A stretch of 64,000 nucleotides of DNA from an alpha proteobacterium HIMB59 (GCA_000299115.1 CP003801.1:248001-312000); one strand, 5' to 3'; counted from the first letter of the stretch, positions 8,124-16,061 are shown. Numbers and translations are program-made. The notes: generated by a model not told the origin, from the letters alone.

Positions 8124-9119
8124 TTAACTCTTCGTAAATATCAATGACTCGTTTTTATGATTTCTAATCATATCTTCAATCCAATAGTAAGTCTTTTCTA
8201 ATCCTTGTCGAAGGGTGTACCGAGGCTCCCAAGATAATTCCTTTTTAATTTTTTCATTATTGCTAGATCTACCTCTAACACCAACTGGCATATTAGTATT
8301 ATATTTTCTGGATACTTTATAATCAGCGATGTCTTCGATCATATCAATCATTTGATTAATAGAAACTTGTTCTTCGCTTCCAATATTTATAGGGCCATGA
8401 AAATCGGAATTGAAAAGACTTAGAGTAGCATCAACACAATCATCAATAAATAAGTAAGATCTTGTTTGTTCTCCATCTCCCCAAACCTCAATATCTTTTG
8501 TGCCTTCGAATTTTGCTTCTGCAACTTTTCGACATAAGGCAGCAGGTGATTTCTCTCTGCCACCATCAAAAGTTCCAAGTGGGCCAAATATATTATGATA
8601 ACGAGCTACTTTAGTGTCTAAATTAAAATCCTCTAAAAAATGTCTACACATTCTTTCACTAAAAAGCTTCTCCCAACCATATCCATCTTCAGGATTAGCT
8701 GGGTAAGCATCCTCTTCTTTTAGACCTTCTATAAAAGTATTTTGCTGTAAATCTTTATTATAAGCGCATGCTGTGGATGAAAAAAAATATTTTTTTATTT
8801 TGAATTTTTCACATGCTATTAGCATGTGAGTGTTAATTAACACTGAAATCATGCATTTAGCTTTATTCCACTCAATAAAACCGATACCGCCCATATTACA
8901 GGCCATGTTGATCACGTAATCATGACCCTTAACTATCTTTTCGCAATTTTCTAAAACTTTAAGATCTAAGGAATTATTATTAGAACCATCATGTATTTGG
9001 AACCAAAGTTCTAAGGGCTTAATATCAACACAGGTAACCTGATGTCCTTCACTTAACAATCTCTGGCTAATATGACCACCTATGAAGCCACCTGCTCCAC
9101 ATATTAAGTATTTCATCAA
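8124..9119 (-). CDS. NAD-dependent epimerase, GDP-mannose 3,5-epimerase-like
   Basis: A 331-residue extended SDR sugar-nucleotide epimerase. Visible are GAGGFIGGH at the N-terminus, the GME-type NMGGIGFIEWN loop, SSTACAYN, the catalytic YGWEKL (Y-x3-K), ARYHNIFGP, and the RSYLFIDDC and GPINIGS stretches. The NMGG-GFI loop and the YGWEK active site resemble plant-type GDP-mannose 3,5-epimerases, giving GDP-L-galactose or GDP-L-gulose. The substrate is inferred from these motifs only. The gene is upstream of UDP-xylose synthase on the same strand and starts 70 bp from tRNA-Arg. MMKYLI gives two adjacent possible start codons. Confidence 0.82.
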   Translation of the reverse strand: MMKYLICGAGGFIGGHISQRLLSEGHQVTCVDIKPLELWFQIHDGSNNNSLDLKVLENCEKIVKGHDYVINMACNMGGIGFIEWNKAKCMISVLINTHMLIACEKFKIKKYFFSSTACAYNKDLQQNTFIEGLKEEDAYPANPEDGYGWEKLFSERMCRHFLEDFNLDTKVARYHNIFGPLGTFDGGREKSPAALCRKVAEAKFEGTKDIEVWGDGEQTRSYLFIDDCVDATLSLFNSDFHGPINIGSEEQVSINQMIDMIEDIADYKVSRKYNTNMPVGVRGRSSNNEKIKKELSWEPRYTLRQGLEKTYYWIEDMIRNHKNESLIFTKS

Positions 9120-9189
9120 GAATTCATATCATATATAAAAAAAAAATTTTAATAGAAAATCAAATATCAAAAGTTAGTATTTTCAGAAC

Positions 9190-9264
9190 GGTTCCGTAGT
9201 GTAACGGATAGCACAAATGACTTCGGATCATTTAGTCAGGGTTCGAATCCTTGCGGGACCGCCA
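9190..9264 (+). tRNA. tRNA-Arg (anticodon UCG)
   Basis: A full cloverleaf can be drawn by eye. The acceptor stem is GGTTCCG with CGGGACC, the D stem GTGT/GCAC, and the anticodon stem AATGA/TCATT around the loop CTTCGGA (anticodon TCG at 9223-9225). The T stem CAGGG/CCTTG surrounds TTCGAAT; discriminator G and an encoded CCA follow. The D-loop AACGGATA carries an A at position 20, the usual arginine identity base. The variable region is only four bases (TAGT). It is followed by a T-rich stretch overlapping the end of the PAP2 gene on the other strand. Confidence 0.95.
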
Positions 9265-9267
9265 ACC

Positions 9268-10686
9268 TTAAGTTCTTTTAAGCTTGGTTTTTCTTTTTAA
9301 ATTAAGATCTTCAGGCAGAAGTTGAAATAAGTCATAGAGCGCTCTAATGACCACATAAGTAATGATAAAACTCATGATGGTATCACTTAGAAAATGATCA
9401 CCTTCCATGATTCTTAATAAAGAAATTAGAATAATTGCAGAATAGGCAAAGATATTCCAAGTTTGTTTATTAAATATTAATAAAATCGCTAAGGATAATG
9501 TGAAAAACGAGACATCACCTGAAACAAAACTACAATTAGCCTCACAGTAATCAACATTTAACCAAGGAATAGTAAAAGGCTGCTCACCACCGAATACTAA
9601 AGTATCATTAGGCCTAGCTCTTCCCCAAAAACTTTTAAAAATTGAATTAACAATTACACCTGTTCCAAGAACTAAACATGAAAATAAAAATGTCCAATCT
9701 CTTAGAGGCTTATTCAGAATTTTCTCTCCATAAATATATTGTTTCACTGCAGCAGCAATAGGTATAAAAAAAACAAGAAGTGCCAAAAACGGTAAAATCA
9801 TTTTTCTAACAAAATATATAAACCAGTCTTGTTCGCTAGCTAAGAAACTTCCATCTTGACCAAAAAATAATCCACTAACTGTGATATCTATATTCGGAAA
9901 TAAGAAAAAAATAATTGAAAGAGCGAGCATTATTACAAATATTTTAAGATAAAAATTAAAACTGAGATAAAGTGAAAATATAGATTTCAGTTTTTCTTCA
10001 AGACTTTTGTAAATCAAATTAACATTTTCGTTTGATATCAAATATCCTTGATCGCTTTGAAAAAGTTTAGATTTTTGAAAAAATTTCTCTCTTAGTAAAA
10101 TGCTTGTAATATATGCTACTAAAGCCCCACCAAATATATCACTGACATAATGAGCGCCTACAATAACTCGAGTAGATGCAATGACGATGGCTATTGTAAT
10201 TAAAATATTTTTGATTCTAGGAAAAAGAAATATTAGGCAAAAAATAAATGCAAAAATAGTTGCAGTATGGCCTGATGGAAAGGAATGCCATTTTGAGTCA
10301 AATTGAAAAAAATCTAATGAAGACAAATTATATGAATGAAACATTGGGGGTCTTGGTCTGCCTAAGATATGTTTAAAAATTTGAACAGCTATTCCGCTGA
10401 TTAAAATATTAAAAAATATAAATAATGAAATATCACTGATTGTTAGAATGATTTTATTTTTATTTTGAATAATTTTTATGACTGCCCAAACTAAAATCGT
10501 TGGAACAAAAAAATATAAAGAGTCGCCAAAGTGTGTAAGAGTTTCAAATAAAGATTTAGTTTGTGAATTTATATTATAAAAAAACTTTGAAATAGAATAA
10601 TCAAAGAAAAGAAAAACGATAGCTCCTAAAAGTAAATAGATACAGGTTGCTTTTTCTTCTTTTTGGAATTTGGTAAGAAAGTTCAT
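9268..10686 (-). CDS. membrane protein with two tandem PAP2 (type 2 phosphatidic acid phosphatase) domains
   Basis: A 472-residue polytopic protein, about twice a normal PAP2 phosphatase. The first half has all three motifs: KHILGRPRP near 105, SFPSGHT near 136 and VGAHYVSD near 178. The second half repeats them as KSFWGRARP near 348, SFVSGD near 386 and EGDHFLSD near 427; there the usual PSGH histidine is replaced by Asp. PAP2 enzymes remove phosphate from lipid or undecaprenyl pyrophosphates, or from lipid A, at the outer face of the inner membrane. The first domain looks catalytically complete; the second may be altered in specificity. It overlaps by 4 bp the end of the upstream membrane-protein gene, so the two are co-translated. 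The stop codon lies 3 bp from the tRNA. Confidence 0.85.
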   Translation of the reverse strand: MNFLTKFQKEEKATCIYLLLGAIVFLFFDYSISKFFYNINSQTKSLFETLTHFGDSLYFFVPTILVWAVIKIIQNKNKIILTISDISLFIFFNILISGIAVQIFKHILGRPRPPMFHSYNLSSLDFFQFDSKWHSFPSGHTATIFAFIFCLIFLFPRIKNILITIAIVIASTRVIVGAHYVSDIFGGALVAYITSILLREKFFQKSKLFQSDQGYLISNENVNLIYKSLEEKLKSIFSLYLSFNFYLKIFVIMLALSIIFFLFPNIDITVSGLFFGQDGSFLASEQDWFIYFVRKMILPFLALLVFFIPIAAAVKQYIYGEKILNKPLRDWTFLFSCLVLGTGVIVNSIFKSFWGRARPNDTLVFGGEQPFTIPWLNVDYCEANCSFVSGDVSFFTLSLAILLIFNKQTWNIFAYSAIILISLLRIMEGDHFLSDTIMSFIITYVVIRALYDLFQLLPEDLNLKRKTKLKRT

Positions 10687-12161
10687 TTCTTTATAAAGTT
10701 TACATTAATAAAGGATTTTTCATTTAAATCTAATAGAGTTTTATTGATACTTGAGGGATTATCGATAGGTACTTCGTTTAAACTATTAAAAGACAATTCT
10801 ATTTCACAATCTGGAAAATACGTTGTGTTTAAATTTTGAGAAAAATAAAGAGTTATCGCTGGGTTCTCATCATTTGAAGTAATTTGTGTTTTTTTTAAAT
10901 CACAAGACAATTCATTAGCGATTGTTTCGGAAATACCTATATGTAAAAACTGATTTTGATAATTAATAACAAAAAAACTTAAAGAAATTGAGAGGAGCAG
11001 CAAAAAGGAAAAAATAATTGTTTTATAGGACTCAACAAATAACTGCGATTGCAAAGAAAATGCTGGATTAATAAAGCCTATAATTACAATTAGGGCATAA
11101 AAAATATAATTAAGCTTGGGGACAGCTTCAATATTTGGATAAATAGAAGTGTCACAATATATTACAAAAGCCGGTAGTAATAAAAAGCTTAAATAAAAAA
11201 GCCTTAACCATTTTAATTCTACAAACTCTAAAGTTCGAAATATATAAATCGTTAAAATTGAAAGTATAAAAATGATTATTGAAAAGATCTGATTATTAAA
11301 AAAAATGAATGCTACAAAAGAGATAACTATCAATAATAAATATAAAAATAAGTCCTTATTCCAATTTATTTTTTTTAACAGATTGAAGTAGAAAGAAATA
11401 ATCAAAATACCTATTATAGGTAATAATAATCCTATAACTAGATAAGTTCTTTTGAGTATTTCAGATAAACTCAAATTAATTTTAAAAAGTATTTGTTCTC
11501 CATATATGTGATCAAGAATGACAAAGATAATGGCTAGGATATAAATAAATGAAAGATTACTTAAAATAGCAAATCTTTTATTTTTTTCTATTTTCCAGTC
11601 TAATAACTTTAGTATCGAAAGAGTTGTTACAATTAATAAAAAAAAATAATTAGCTAGTGATAGGGCGAATATACAAAATAGACCTAAGAAAAAACTATTA
11701 TAAGTTTTGTCTTCGATGAAAAATTTGATTTGAAAATAAAAAATAATTAGAGAAATAAGACCAATAAGTAAAATTCCATGAAGAGAAAGAAAGCTTATAA
11801 AAATTATACCTGTGCATGTAATTGCTGTTAAAACAGGAAAGATTTTTAAATCATAAAATTGTAATTTGATGATTTTATATAGAGTGAAAATTAATAAAGA
11901 AAAATATATTAAATTTAAAAATCTATAGCCATAAAGGGATCGAATTTCATAAGAGTCCAGAACAAGATTGATAAAAAAAGAAAATATATTGTGAACATTT
12001 ATTGTGTTTCTAAAACTCCATAAACCTTGATTTGCTATTAAATTGAAAAACTGCACATCACTTTCAGTTCCGAATGGAAAGAAGAATGCCGTCAAGAAAA
12101 GTAAAATAACCCCCCAGGCTAGAAGAAAAAAATATGGAATTTTTGTCAGGATTCGGAACAT
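10683..12161 (-). CDS. polytopic membrane protein, possibly GT-C-like; function unknown
   Basis: A 492-residue protein of about 10-12 hydrophobic helices ending in a roughly 80-residue soluble tail (from about 410) with two Cys (SCDLK, FPDCEIE). The layout of an N-terminal helix, an extracytoplasmic loop with acidic residues (FGTESDVQFFN near 30-40), many helices and a C-terminal soluble part resembles GT-C glycosyltransferases that use polyprenyl-phosphate sugars. No decisive motif is seen. The 4-bp overlap with the double PAP2 phosphatase suggests a joint job in polyprenyl-linked or lipid-linked glycan metabolism (inference). It may equally be an unrelated membrane protein. It starts divergently from the regulatory region at 12.2-12.5 kb. 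Confidence 0.6.
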   Translation of the reverse strand: MFRILTKIPYFFLLAWGVILLFLTAFFFPFGTESDVQFFNLIANQGLWSFRNTINVHNIFSFFINLVLDSYEIRSLYGYRFLNLIYFSLLIFTLYKIIKLQFYDLKIFPVLTAITCTGIIFISFLSLHGILLIGLISLIIFYFQIKFFIEDKTYNSFFLGLFCIFALSLANYFFLLIVTTLSILKLLDWKIEKNKRFAILSNLSFIYILAIIFVILDHIYGEQILFKINLSLSEILKRTYLVIGLLLPIIGILIISFYFNLLKKINWNKDLFLYLLLIVISFVAFIFFNNQIFSIIIFILSILTIYIFRTLEFVELKWLRLFYLSFLLLPAFVIYCDTSIYPNIEAVPKLNYIFYALIVIIGFINPAFSLQSQLFVESYKTIIFSFLLLLSISLSFFVINYQNQFLHIGISETIANELSCDLKKTQITSNDENPAITLYFSQNLNTTYFPDCEIELSFNSLNEVPIDNPSSINKTLLDLNEKSFINVNFIKK

Positions 12162-12237
12162 CTAAGTTAATTTAATTACTAGGTTTAGTAGCATAAGAAA
12201 TCATATTGTTCTATATATTGTGGATATTTCAATTTTC

Positions 12238-12266
12238 TTGATGTTGTTTTCTGCTCAAATTATAAT
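12238..12266 (+). promoter_or_regulatory. strong sigma-70-type promoter
   Basis: TTGATG at 12238-12243 and a perfect TATAAT at 12261-12266 are separated by exactly 17 bases. This is the best housekeeping promoter I can see in the window. The predicted transcription start is near 12272-12274, just before the structured RNA. It drives transcription rightwards, away from the membrane-protein gene at 10683-12161. Confidence 0.75.
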
Positions 12267-12272
12267 GAGTTT

Positions 12273-12378
12273 AAGAGAGAAAATCTCTATTTTTACAGCC
12301 TTATAGAAGCGGCTTTTTTCTTAGTGGGCCACTTCTTTCTTAAAAGGGTTAGGACAAATAGTTCTAACCCTTTTTTTG
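12273..12378 (+). ncRNA. structured small RNA or attenuator leader
   Basis: Directly behind the promoter lies about 105 bases that can fold into three hairpins. They are AGAGA/TCTCT at 12276-12288; a longer imperfect stem at 12305-12336 pairing GAAGCGGC with GGGCCACTTC (one mismatch); and the terminator at 12342-12377. No open reading frame of note lies inside. The RNA ends 22 bp before a 42-codon ORF and about 140 bp before the aminotransferase gene. It can be either an independent sRNA or a cis-acting leader that terminates transcription before them. I do not recognise a known riboswitch class. Confidence 0.55.
12342..12377 (+). terminator. intrinsic terminator of the small RNA
   Basis: AAAAGGGTTAGGAC, loop AAATA, GTTCTAACCC and then seven T. 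The stem is about 14 bp with one G-U pair and is followed immediately by the T run, so it is a textbook rho-independent terminator reading rightwards. It separates the promoter at 12238 from the genes at 12400 and 12521. Confidence 0.85.
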
Positions 12379-12399
12379 TTTCTAGATTATCATTTTATC

Positions 12400-12528
12400 A
12401 TGTTGAAATTAGCTTTCATGGTAATATTTTTTTTTCTAGGATACTTTTTAGCTGATACAAAACTAATAGAGATTCCTTTTAAGGATATGCCCTATTTAGA
12501 AAAACTTTATGAGGTGGTAGATGATTAA
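12400..12528 (+). CDS. possible 42-residue membrane protein upstream of the aminotransferase
   Basis: ATG at 12400 opens a 42-codon frame. The product begins with a hydrophobic helix (LKLAFMVIFFFLGYFLAD) followed by a charged tail ending in LEKLYEVVDD. It overlaps the aminotransferase start by 8 bp, and the GAGGTGG Shine-Dalgarno of that gene lies inside it, so the two could be translationally coupled. No Shine-Dalgarno precedes its own ATG. It follows the terminator at 12342-12377. I do not recognise it. The helix-plus-charged-tail layout is more protein-like than a random AT-rich frame, but the evidence is modest. Confidence 0.4.
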   Translation: MLKLAFMVIFFFLGYFLADTKLIEIPFKDMPYLEKLYEVVDD

Positions 12529-13867
12529 TACTGATAACGTTCTTCACGGTTTTACCGATCTAAAAAACTTAGACTCACTAGGTCCGATTGTCTTGAATCA
12601 AGCAAAAGGAATTTATGTGTATGACCAAGATGGAAAAAAATATCTTGATGCAAATTCTGGTTTATGGAATTCCGTCGTTGGGTTTGATCACCCTCGAATG
12701 ATTGAAACGGCTAAAAAACAATATGAAAAATTTTCTGGTTACCATGCTTTCTTTGGAAGAATTTCTGAACCTGCAGTGCAACTAGCTGATAAACTTATCG
12801 AAATTTCTCCTTTTAAAAGCGGAAAGGTTTTTTACACTAACTCTGGCTCCGAAGCCAATGATACAACAGTTAAACTTTTATGGTTTATTAATCGTCGTAA
12901 AGGAAAACCCAATCGAAGAAAGATAATTACTCGCATCAACTCTTATCATGGTGTAACGGCTGTCTCAGCTTCAATGACAGGAAAGCCCTATAACAGCGAA
13001 TTTGGTCTTCCATTAGATGGTTTTTTACATGCCTCATGTCCTCATTATTGGAAATATTCTGAGCAAAATGAAAGTGAAGAGGAATTTACAAATAGAATGG
13101 GCGAGGATTTAGAGAGTTTAATTCAAAAAGAGGGGGCAGATACCATTGCAGGATTTTTTGCAGAACCAGTAATGGGCGCAGGTGGCGTCATTCCACCTTC
13201 ACAAGGATACTTTGATGTAGTTCAAAAAATTTTAAAAAAATACAATATTCCTTTTATTGCTGATGAGGTCATATGTGGCTTTGGTCGTACTGGAAATCTT
13301 TGGGGCTCTCAAACTTATAATATTCAACCTGATATTTTAATCGCATCTAAATGCATCACCTCAGGCTTTTTCCCTTTAGGCGCTGTCATACTTGGAGAAA
13401 AAATGACCCAAGAAATGATGGAAGCTTCCTATAAAGCCGAGGAATTCTTTCACGGATTCACAGCGGGTGGGCATCCTGTAGGTTGCGCTCTAGCGCTTGA
13501 GGCTATCGATATCATTATTAATGAGAAAATGATTGAGAATGTTCGAAATTTAGAACCCATATTTATGGGAGGTTTGAAAAAATTTGAAGAGCTTGAATTT
13601 ATCGGAGAGGCTAGAGGTATTGGTCTAATGGGCGCCCTGGAAATGGTCCACGATAAAAAAACTAAAACACCATTTGATGGATCTATCTCGATTGGTGAGC
13701 GAGTAGCTAATCAATGCATTGAGAACGGATTAATCTGTAGACCTTTAGGTCCATCCATTGTTCTTTGTCCTCCTTTTATCACCACAGAAGATGAAATGGG
13801 AATAATTTTTGAAACGTTAGATAAGACACTAAGAAAAGTTTTTGACGAAGTTAAATCTCTAGGATAA
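12521..13867 (+). CDS. class III PLP-dependent aminotransferase
   Basis: A 448-residue omega-aminotransferase of the Aminotran_3 family. Visible are the cofactor phosphate loop SGSEANDT, the Tyr-His pair SYHG, the aspartate motif IADEVICGFGRTG and the Schiff-base lysine in IASKCITSG. Such enzymes transfer a terminal amino group of diamines, beta-alanine, GABA or taurine to pyruvate or 2-oxoglutarate; overall the sequence looks most like amine-pyruvate transaminases, but the substrate is not fixed. ATG at 12521 has a good GAGGTGG site 5 bases upstream. The gene lies downstream of a promoter-leader-terminator unit, so attenuation is possible. It converges with the quinone oxidoreductase, overlapping 17 bp. 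Confidence 0.88.
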   Translation: MINTDNVLHGFTDLKNLDSLGPIVLNQAKGIYVYDQDGKKYLDANSGLWNSVVGFDHPRMIETAKKQYEKFSGYHAFFGRISEPAVQLADKLIEISPFKSGKVFYTNSGSEANDTTVKLLWFINRRKGKPNRRKIITRINSYHGVTAVSASMTGKPYNSEFGLPLDGFLHASCPHYWKYSEQNESEEEFTNRMGEDLESLIQKEGADTIAGFFAEPVMGAGGVIPPSQGYFDVVQKILKKYNIPFIADEVICGFGRTGNLWGSQTYNIQPDILIASKCITSGFFPLGAVILGEKMTQEMMEASYKAEEFFHGFTAGGHPVGCALALEAIDIIINEKMIENVRNLEPIFMGGLKKFEELEFIGEARGIGLMGALEMVHDKKTKTPFDGSISIGERVANQCIENGLICRPLGPSIVLCPPFITTEDEMGIIFETLDKTLRKVFDEVKSLG

Positions 13868-14822
13868 CAGAACCGGTCGTTTTTCTATTTTCAATATCTG
13901 TATGTGCTTGAGCGACATTCTCAAGGGGATACTTGGTGACTTGATCTAGTTTAACTTTCTCGCTGCTTATCAATTCAAATAATTCTGCGCTGGCATTTTC
14001 TAACCAATTTCGATTAGCATAAAAATGAAACAAGGTTGGACGAGTGAGGTGAAAAGAACCAAAAGCTAAATCTGTCATCTGTAAATTTGTATATGCACCT
14101 GATGACTGACCAAAACTGACAACTGTTCCATGACGCTTTAGAGCTTTAAAAGAATTGAACATTGTATCTTTACCGACACTATCATAAACAACATCAACTC
14201 CTGATTGATTTGTAATTTCTTGAACTCTTTGTAAAAAGTCTTCATTGGAGTAGTTAATTGTTTCCCCATAACCATGATCTTTGGCTAAATTACATTTCTC
14301 GTCACTTCCTGCCGTGCCAATAGACTTAGCACCTAAAACTTGCATCCATTGACCAGCGATTAATCCAACACCGCCAGCAGCAGCATGAAATAAAACTGTA
14401 TGATGACTCTTAACTTCAAAACTATCTTTTAAAAGATAACGTACAGTTAATCCTTTGAGCATGGCGGCTGCAGCTTGATCAAAAGTGATAGCCTCGGGAA
14501 TTCTCACCACTAGATTAGCATCTAAAATTCGATGTGTGGCATAAGCATTATTAGCCTGAGCGTAAGCAACTCGATCACCAACCCGTAAATTGACAACATC
14601 GCTACCGACCGCTTCGATAATACCCGCCCCCTCAGAGCCTAAGACAAGGTTATTTTCTTGAGGCCAAGGGTAGAGTCCTTTTCTGAAATAGATATCAATA
14701 AAATTGACTCCAATTGAATGATTTTTAATTAGAACTTGATTGGGTAAAATTTCTGAAATTTCAAATTCTTTTTTTTGAAGAACGCCAATATCACCAGGTT
14801 GAGTTGCTACAATTGAATACAT
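13851..14822 (-). CDS. NADPH:quinone oxidoreductase (zinc-free MDR family)
   Basis: A 323-residue medium-chain reductase of the QOR/zeta-crystallin group. It has GSEGAGIIEAVG in the N-terminal barrel, the nucleotide-binding AAAGGVGLIAGQWMQVLGAK in the Rossmann domain, and VVYDSVGKDT and SFGQSSG thereafter. The zinc-ligand cysteines of alcohol dehydrogenases are absent, as expected for quinone oxidoreductases. It should reduce quinones or other electrophilic carbonyls with NADPH in the cytoplasm. It is divergent from the hsp20 gene across 151 bp and its 3' end overlaps the aminotransferase by 17 bp. Length is standard. Confidence 0.9.
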   Translation of the reverse strand: MYSIVATQPGDIGVLQKKEFEISEILPNQVLIKNHSIGVNFIDIYFRKGLYPWPQENNLVLGSEGAGIIEAVGSDVVNLRVGDRVAYAQANNAYATHRILDANLVVRIPEAITFDQAAAAMLKGLTVRYLLKDSFEVKSHHTVLFHAAAGGVGLIAGQWMQVLGAKSIGTAGSDEKCNLAKDHGYGETINYSNEDFLQRVQEITNQSGVDVVYDSVGKDTMFNSFKALKRHGTVVSFGQSSGAYTNLQMTDLAFGSFHLTRPTLFHFYANRNWLENASAELFELISSEKVKLDQVTKYPLENVAQAHTDIENRKTTGSVILEI

Positions 14823-14949
14823 GTCGATACCTACGTTAACTTATACGAATAGATCCCTCTTGAAAATTTTTTTTTCCATACCAAATGAATCATAGAGAGA
14901 GTTGCCTAATGGAACTTTCAGAGTTAACGCAGGTTTATGACTGCATAAA

Positions 14950-14973
14950 AATTAACGCTTAAGGAGGTTAATT
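14950..14973 (+). promoter_or_regulatory. candidate RNA thermometer covering the hsp20 ribosome-binding site
   Basis: AATTAAC (14950-14956) and GTTAATT (14967-14973) form a perfect 7-bp, A/U-rich stem. Its loop GCTTAAGGAG holds most of the Shine-Dalgarno, and the ATG follows at once. A weak stem of this kind would melt on warming and free the AAGGAGG site. A second small hairpin, GCAG/CTGC, lies just upstream. Small heat-shock genes commonly use ROSE or fourU thermometers; this does not match either consensus exactly. Confidence 0.4.
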
Positions 14974-15423
14974 ATGACTACATTTGACTTATCTCCTCTA
15001 TGGAGATCTTCAGTTGGATTTGATGAGTTTGATAGACTCTTCGACTCCGTATTTTCAACAAATAATAAGGGCGCTTCTTACCCCCCTTATAACATCGTTA
15101 AACACGATAAAAATATTTATCAAATTACTATGGCTGTTGCTGGATTTGATCAAAAGCAGATAAATATATCCCAGGAAGGAAATCTTCTAACCGTCAAAGG
15201 AGAAATGGGCAGCGAAAAAGATGAAGATAAAACAGAATATCTTTATCGAGGCATTGCCAATCGAAACTTTGAGAGAAAATTTGAATTAGCGGATACTGTA
15301 AAAGTCATCAATGCTGATTTAAAAAATGGGCTCTTGAGTATTGATTTGGAAAGAGAAATTCCTGAGCATCAAAAGCCAAGACAAATTAAAATTAATGCAG
15401 ACTCTAAGTTATTATCTGCCTAA
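14974..15423 (+). CDS. small heat-shock protein, Hsp20/IbpA family
   Basis: A 149-residue alpha-crystallin-domain chaperone. The N-terminus has the IbpA-like FDLSPLWRSSVGFDEFDRLFDS, the core has NIVKHDKNIYQITMAVAGF and ISQEGNLLTVKGE, and the end has GLLSIDLEREIPE, the beta-9 strand close to the usual conserved motif. It binds unfolding proteins without ATP and hands them to DnaK/ClpB. A very strong AAGGAGG lies 6 bases before ATG, partly hidden in a hairpin. The gene is monocistronic and is followed by a strong hairpin shared with the convergent superoxide dismutase gene. Confidence 0.93.
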   Translation: MTTFDLSPLWRSSVGFDEFDRLFDSVFSTNNKGASYPPYNIVKHDKNIYQITMAVAGFDQKQINISQEGNLLTVKGEMGSEKDEDKTEYLYRGIANRNFERKFELADTVKVINADLKNGLLSIDLEREIPEHQKPRQIKINADSKLLSA

Positions 15424-15436
15424 ATAATTTAATGAG

Positions 15437-15460
15437 TAGGGCTGCAAGTTTGCAGCCCTA
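15437..15460. terminator. bidirectional hairpin between hsp20 and sodB
   Basis: TAGGGCTGCA and TGCAGCCCTA form a perfect G/C-rich stem (10 bp, four-base loop) in the 44 bp between two convergent genes. There is no long T run on either side, so termination efficiency is uncertain, but position and stability suggest it closes both transcripts. Confidence 0.65.
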
Positions 15461-15467
15461 TCCAAAA

Positions 15468-16061
15468 CTAATCTAATTGAGAAGCAACAAATTCCCAATT
15501 AACTAAACTATCTAAAAAAGCCTTTAAATAATCAGGACGTTTATTTCTATAATCTATATAATAAGAGTGCTCCCAGACATCACAGCCCAAAATTGGTTTC
15601 ATTCCATCAACGAGCGGATTAGATGCATTCGCAGACTTAGTAACTACTAACTTTCCATTATCAATTGCCAACCAAGCCCAGCCAGAGCCAAATTGGGTTG
15701 TTCCAGCTTGAATAAAAGCTTCTTTAAATTGATCTACGCTTCCAAAATCACTGTTCAATCTTGCTTCTAATTCTGAAGGAATAGATCCTCCTCCATTAGG
15801 CTTCATACACTGCCAAAACAGAATATGATTCCAGTGTTGGCCAGCATTATTAAAAATGCCTGCCATCGAAGTATCTTTTGACGACTTTACAACGATATCC
15901 TCTAATGAGGCACCTTGTAATTCATTATCTTTTAGTAAGTTATTTAAGTTCGTTACATAAGTTTGATGATGCTTGCCATGATGAAAATCTAATGTCTCAG
16001 CTGACATATAAGGGGCTAGTGCATCATTCGCATAAGGTAAACTTGGTAATTCAAATGACAT
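15468..16061 (-). CDS. sodB: superoxide dismutase, iron type
   Basis: A 197-residue Fe/Mn superoxide dismutase, standard length, without a signal peptide. The metal ligands are visible in FHHGKHHQTY, in QHWNHILFW, and as Asp and His in GCDVWEHSYYIDYRNKRPDYL. The Gln in FNNAGQHWNH and the TTQFGSGWAWL context fit the iron rather than the manganese subgroup (family knowledge; a metal assay would decide). It detoxifies superoxide in the cytoplasm. It converges with hsp20 and its start lies 88 bp from the divergently oriented pyridoxal kinase gene. A purine-rich AAGGAAA site precedes the ATG. Confidence 0.93.
   Translation of the reverse strand: MSFELPSLPYANDALAPYMSAETLDFHHGKHHQTYVTNLNNLLKDNELQGASLEDIVVKSSKDTSMAGIFNNAGQHWNHILFWQCMKPNGGGSIPSELEARLNSDFGSVDQFKEAFIQAGTTQFGSGWAWLAIDNGKLVVTKSANASNPLVDGMKPILGCDVWEHSYYIDYRNKRPDYLKAFLDSLVNWEFVASQLD

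Noticed and set aside
9190-9300. Genomic-island attachment site at tRNA-Arg(UCG)
   Set aside because: No integrase, no repeated tRNA 3' end and no change in gene style on either side was found.
14859-14880. Sigma-32 promoter upstream of hsp20 (CTTGAAA ... CCATA)
   Set aside because: The -35 is good but the spacing to CCAT is only about 10 bases and the CCCC is missing, so it does not meet the consensus.
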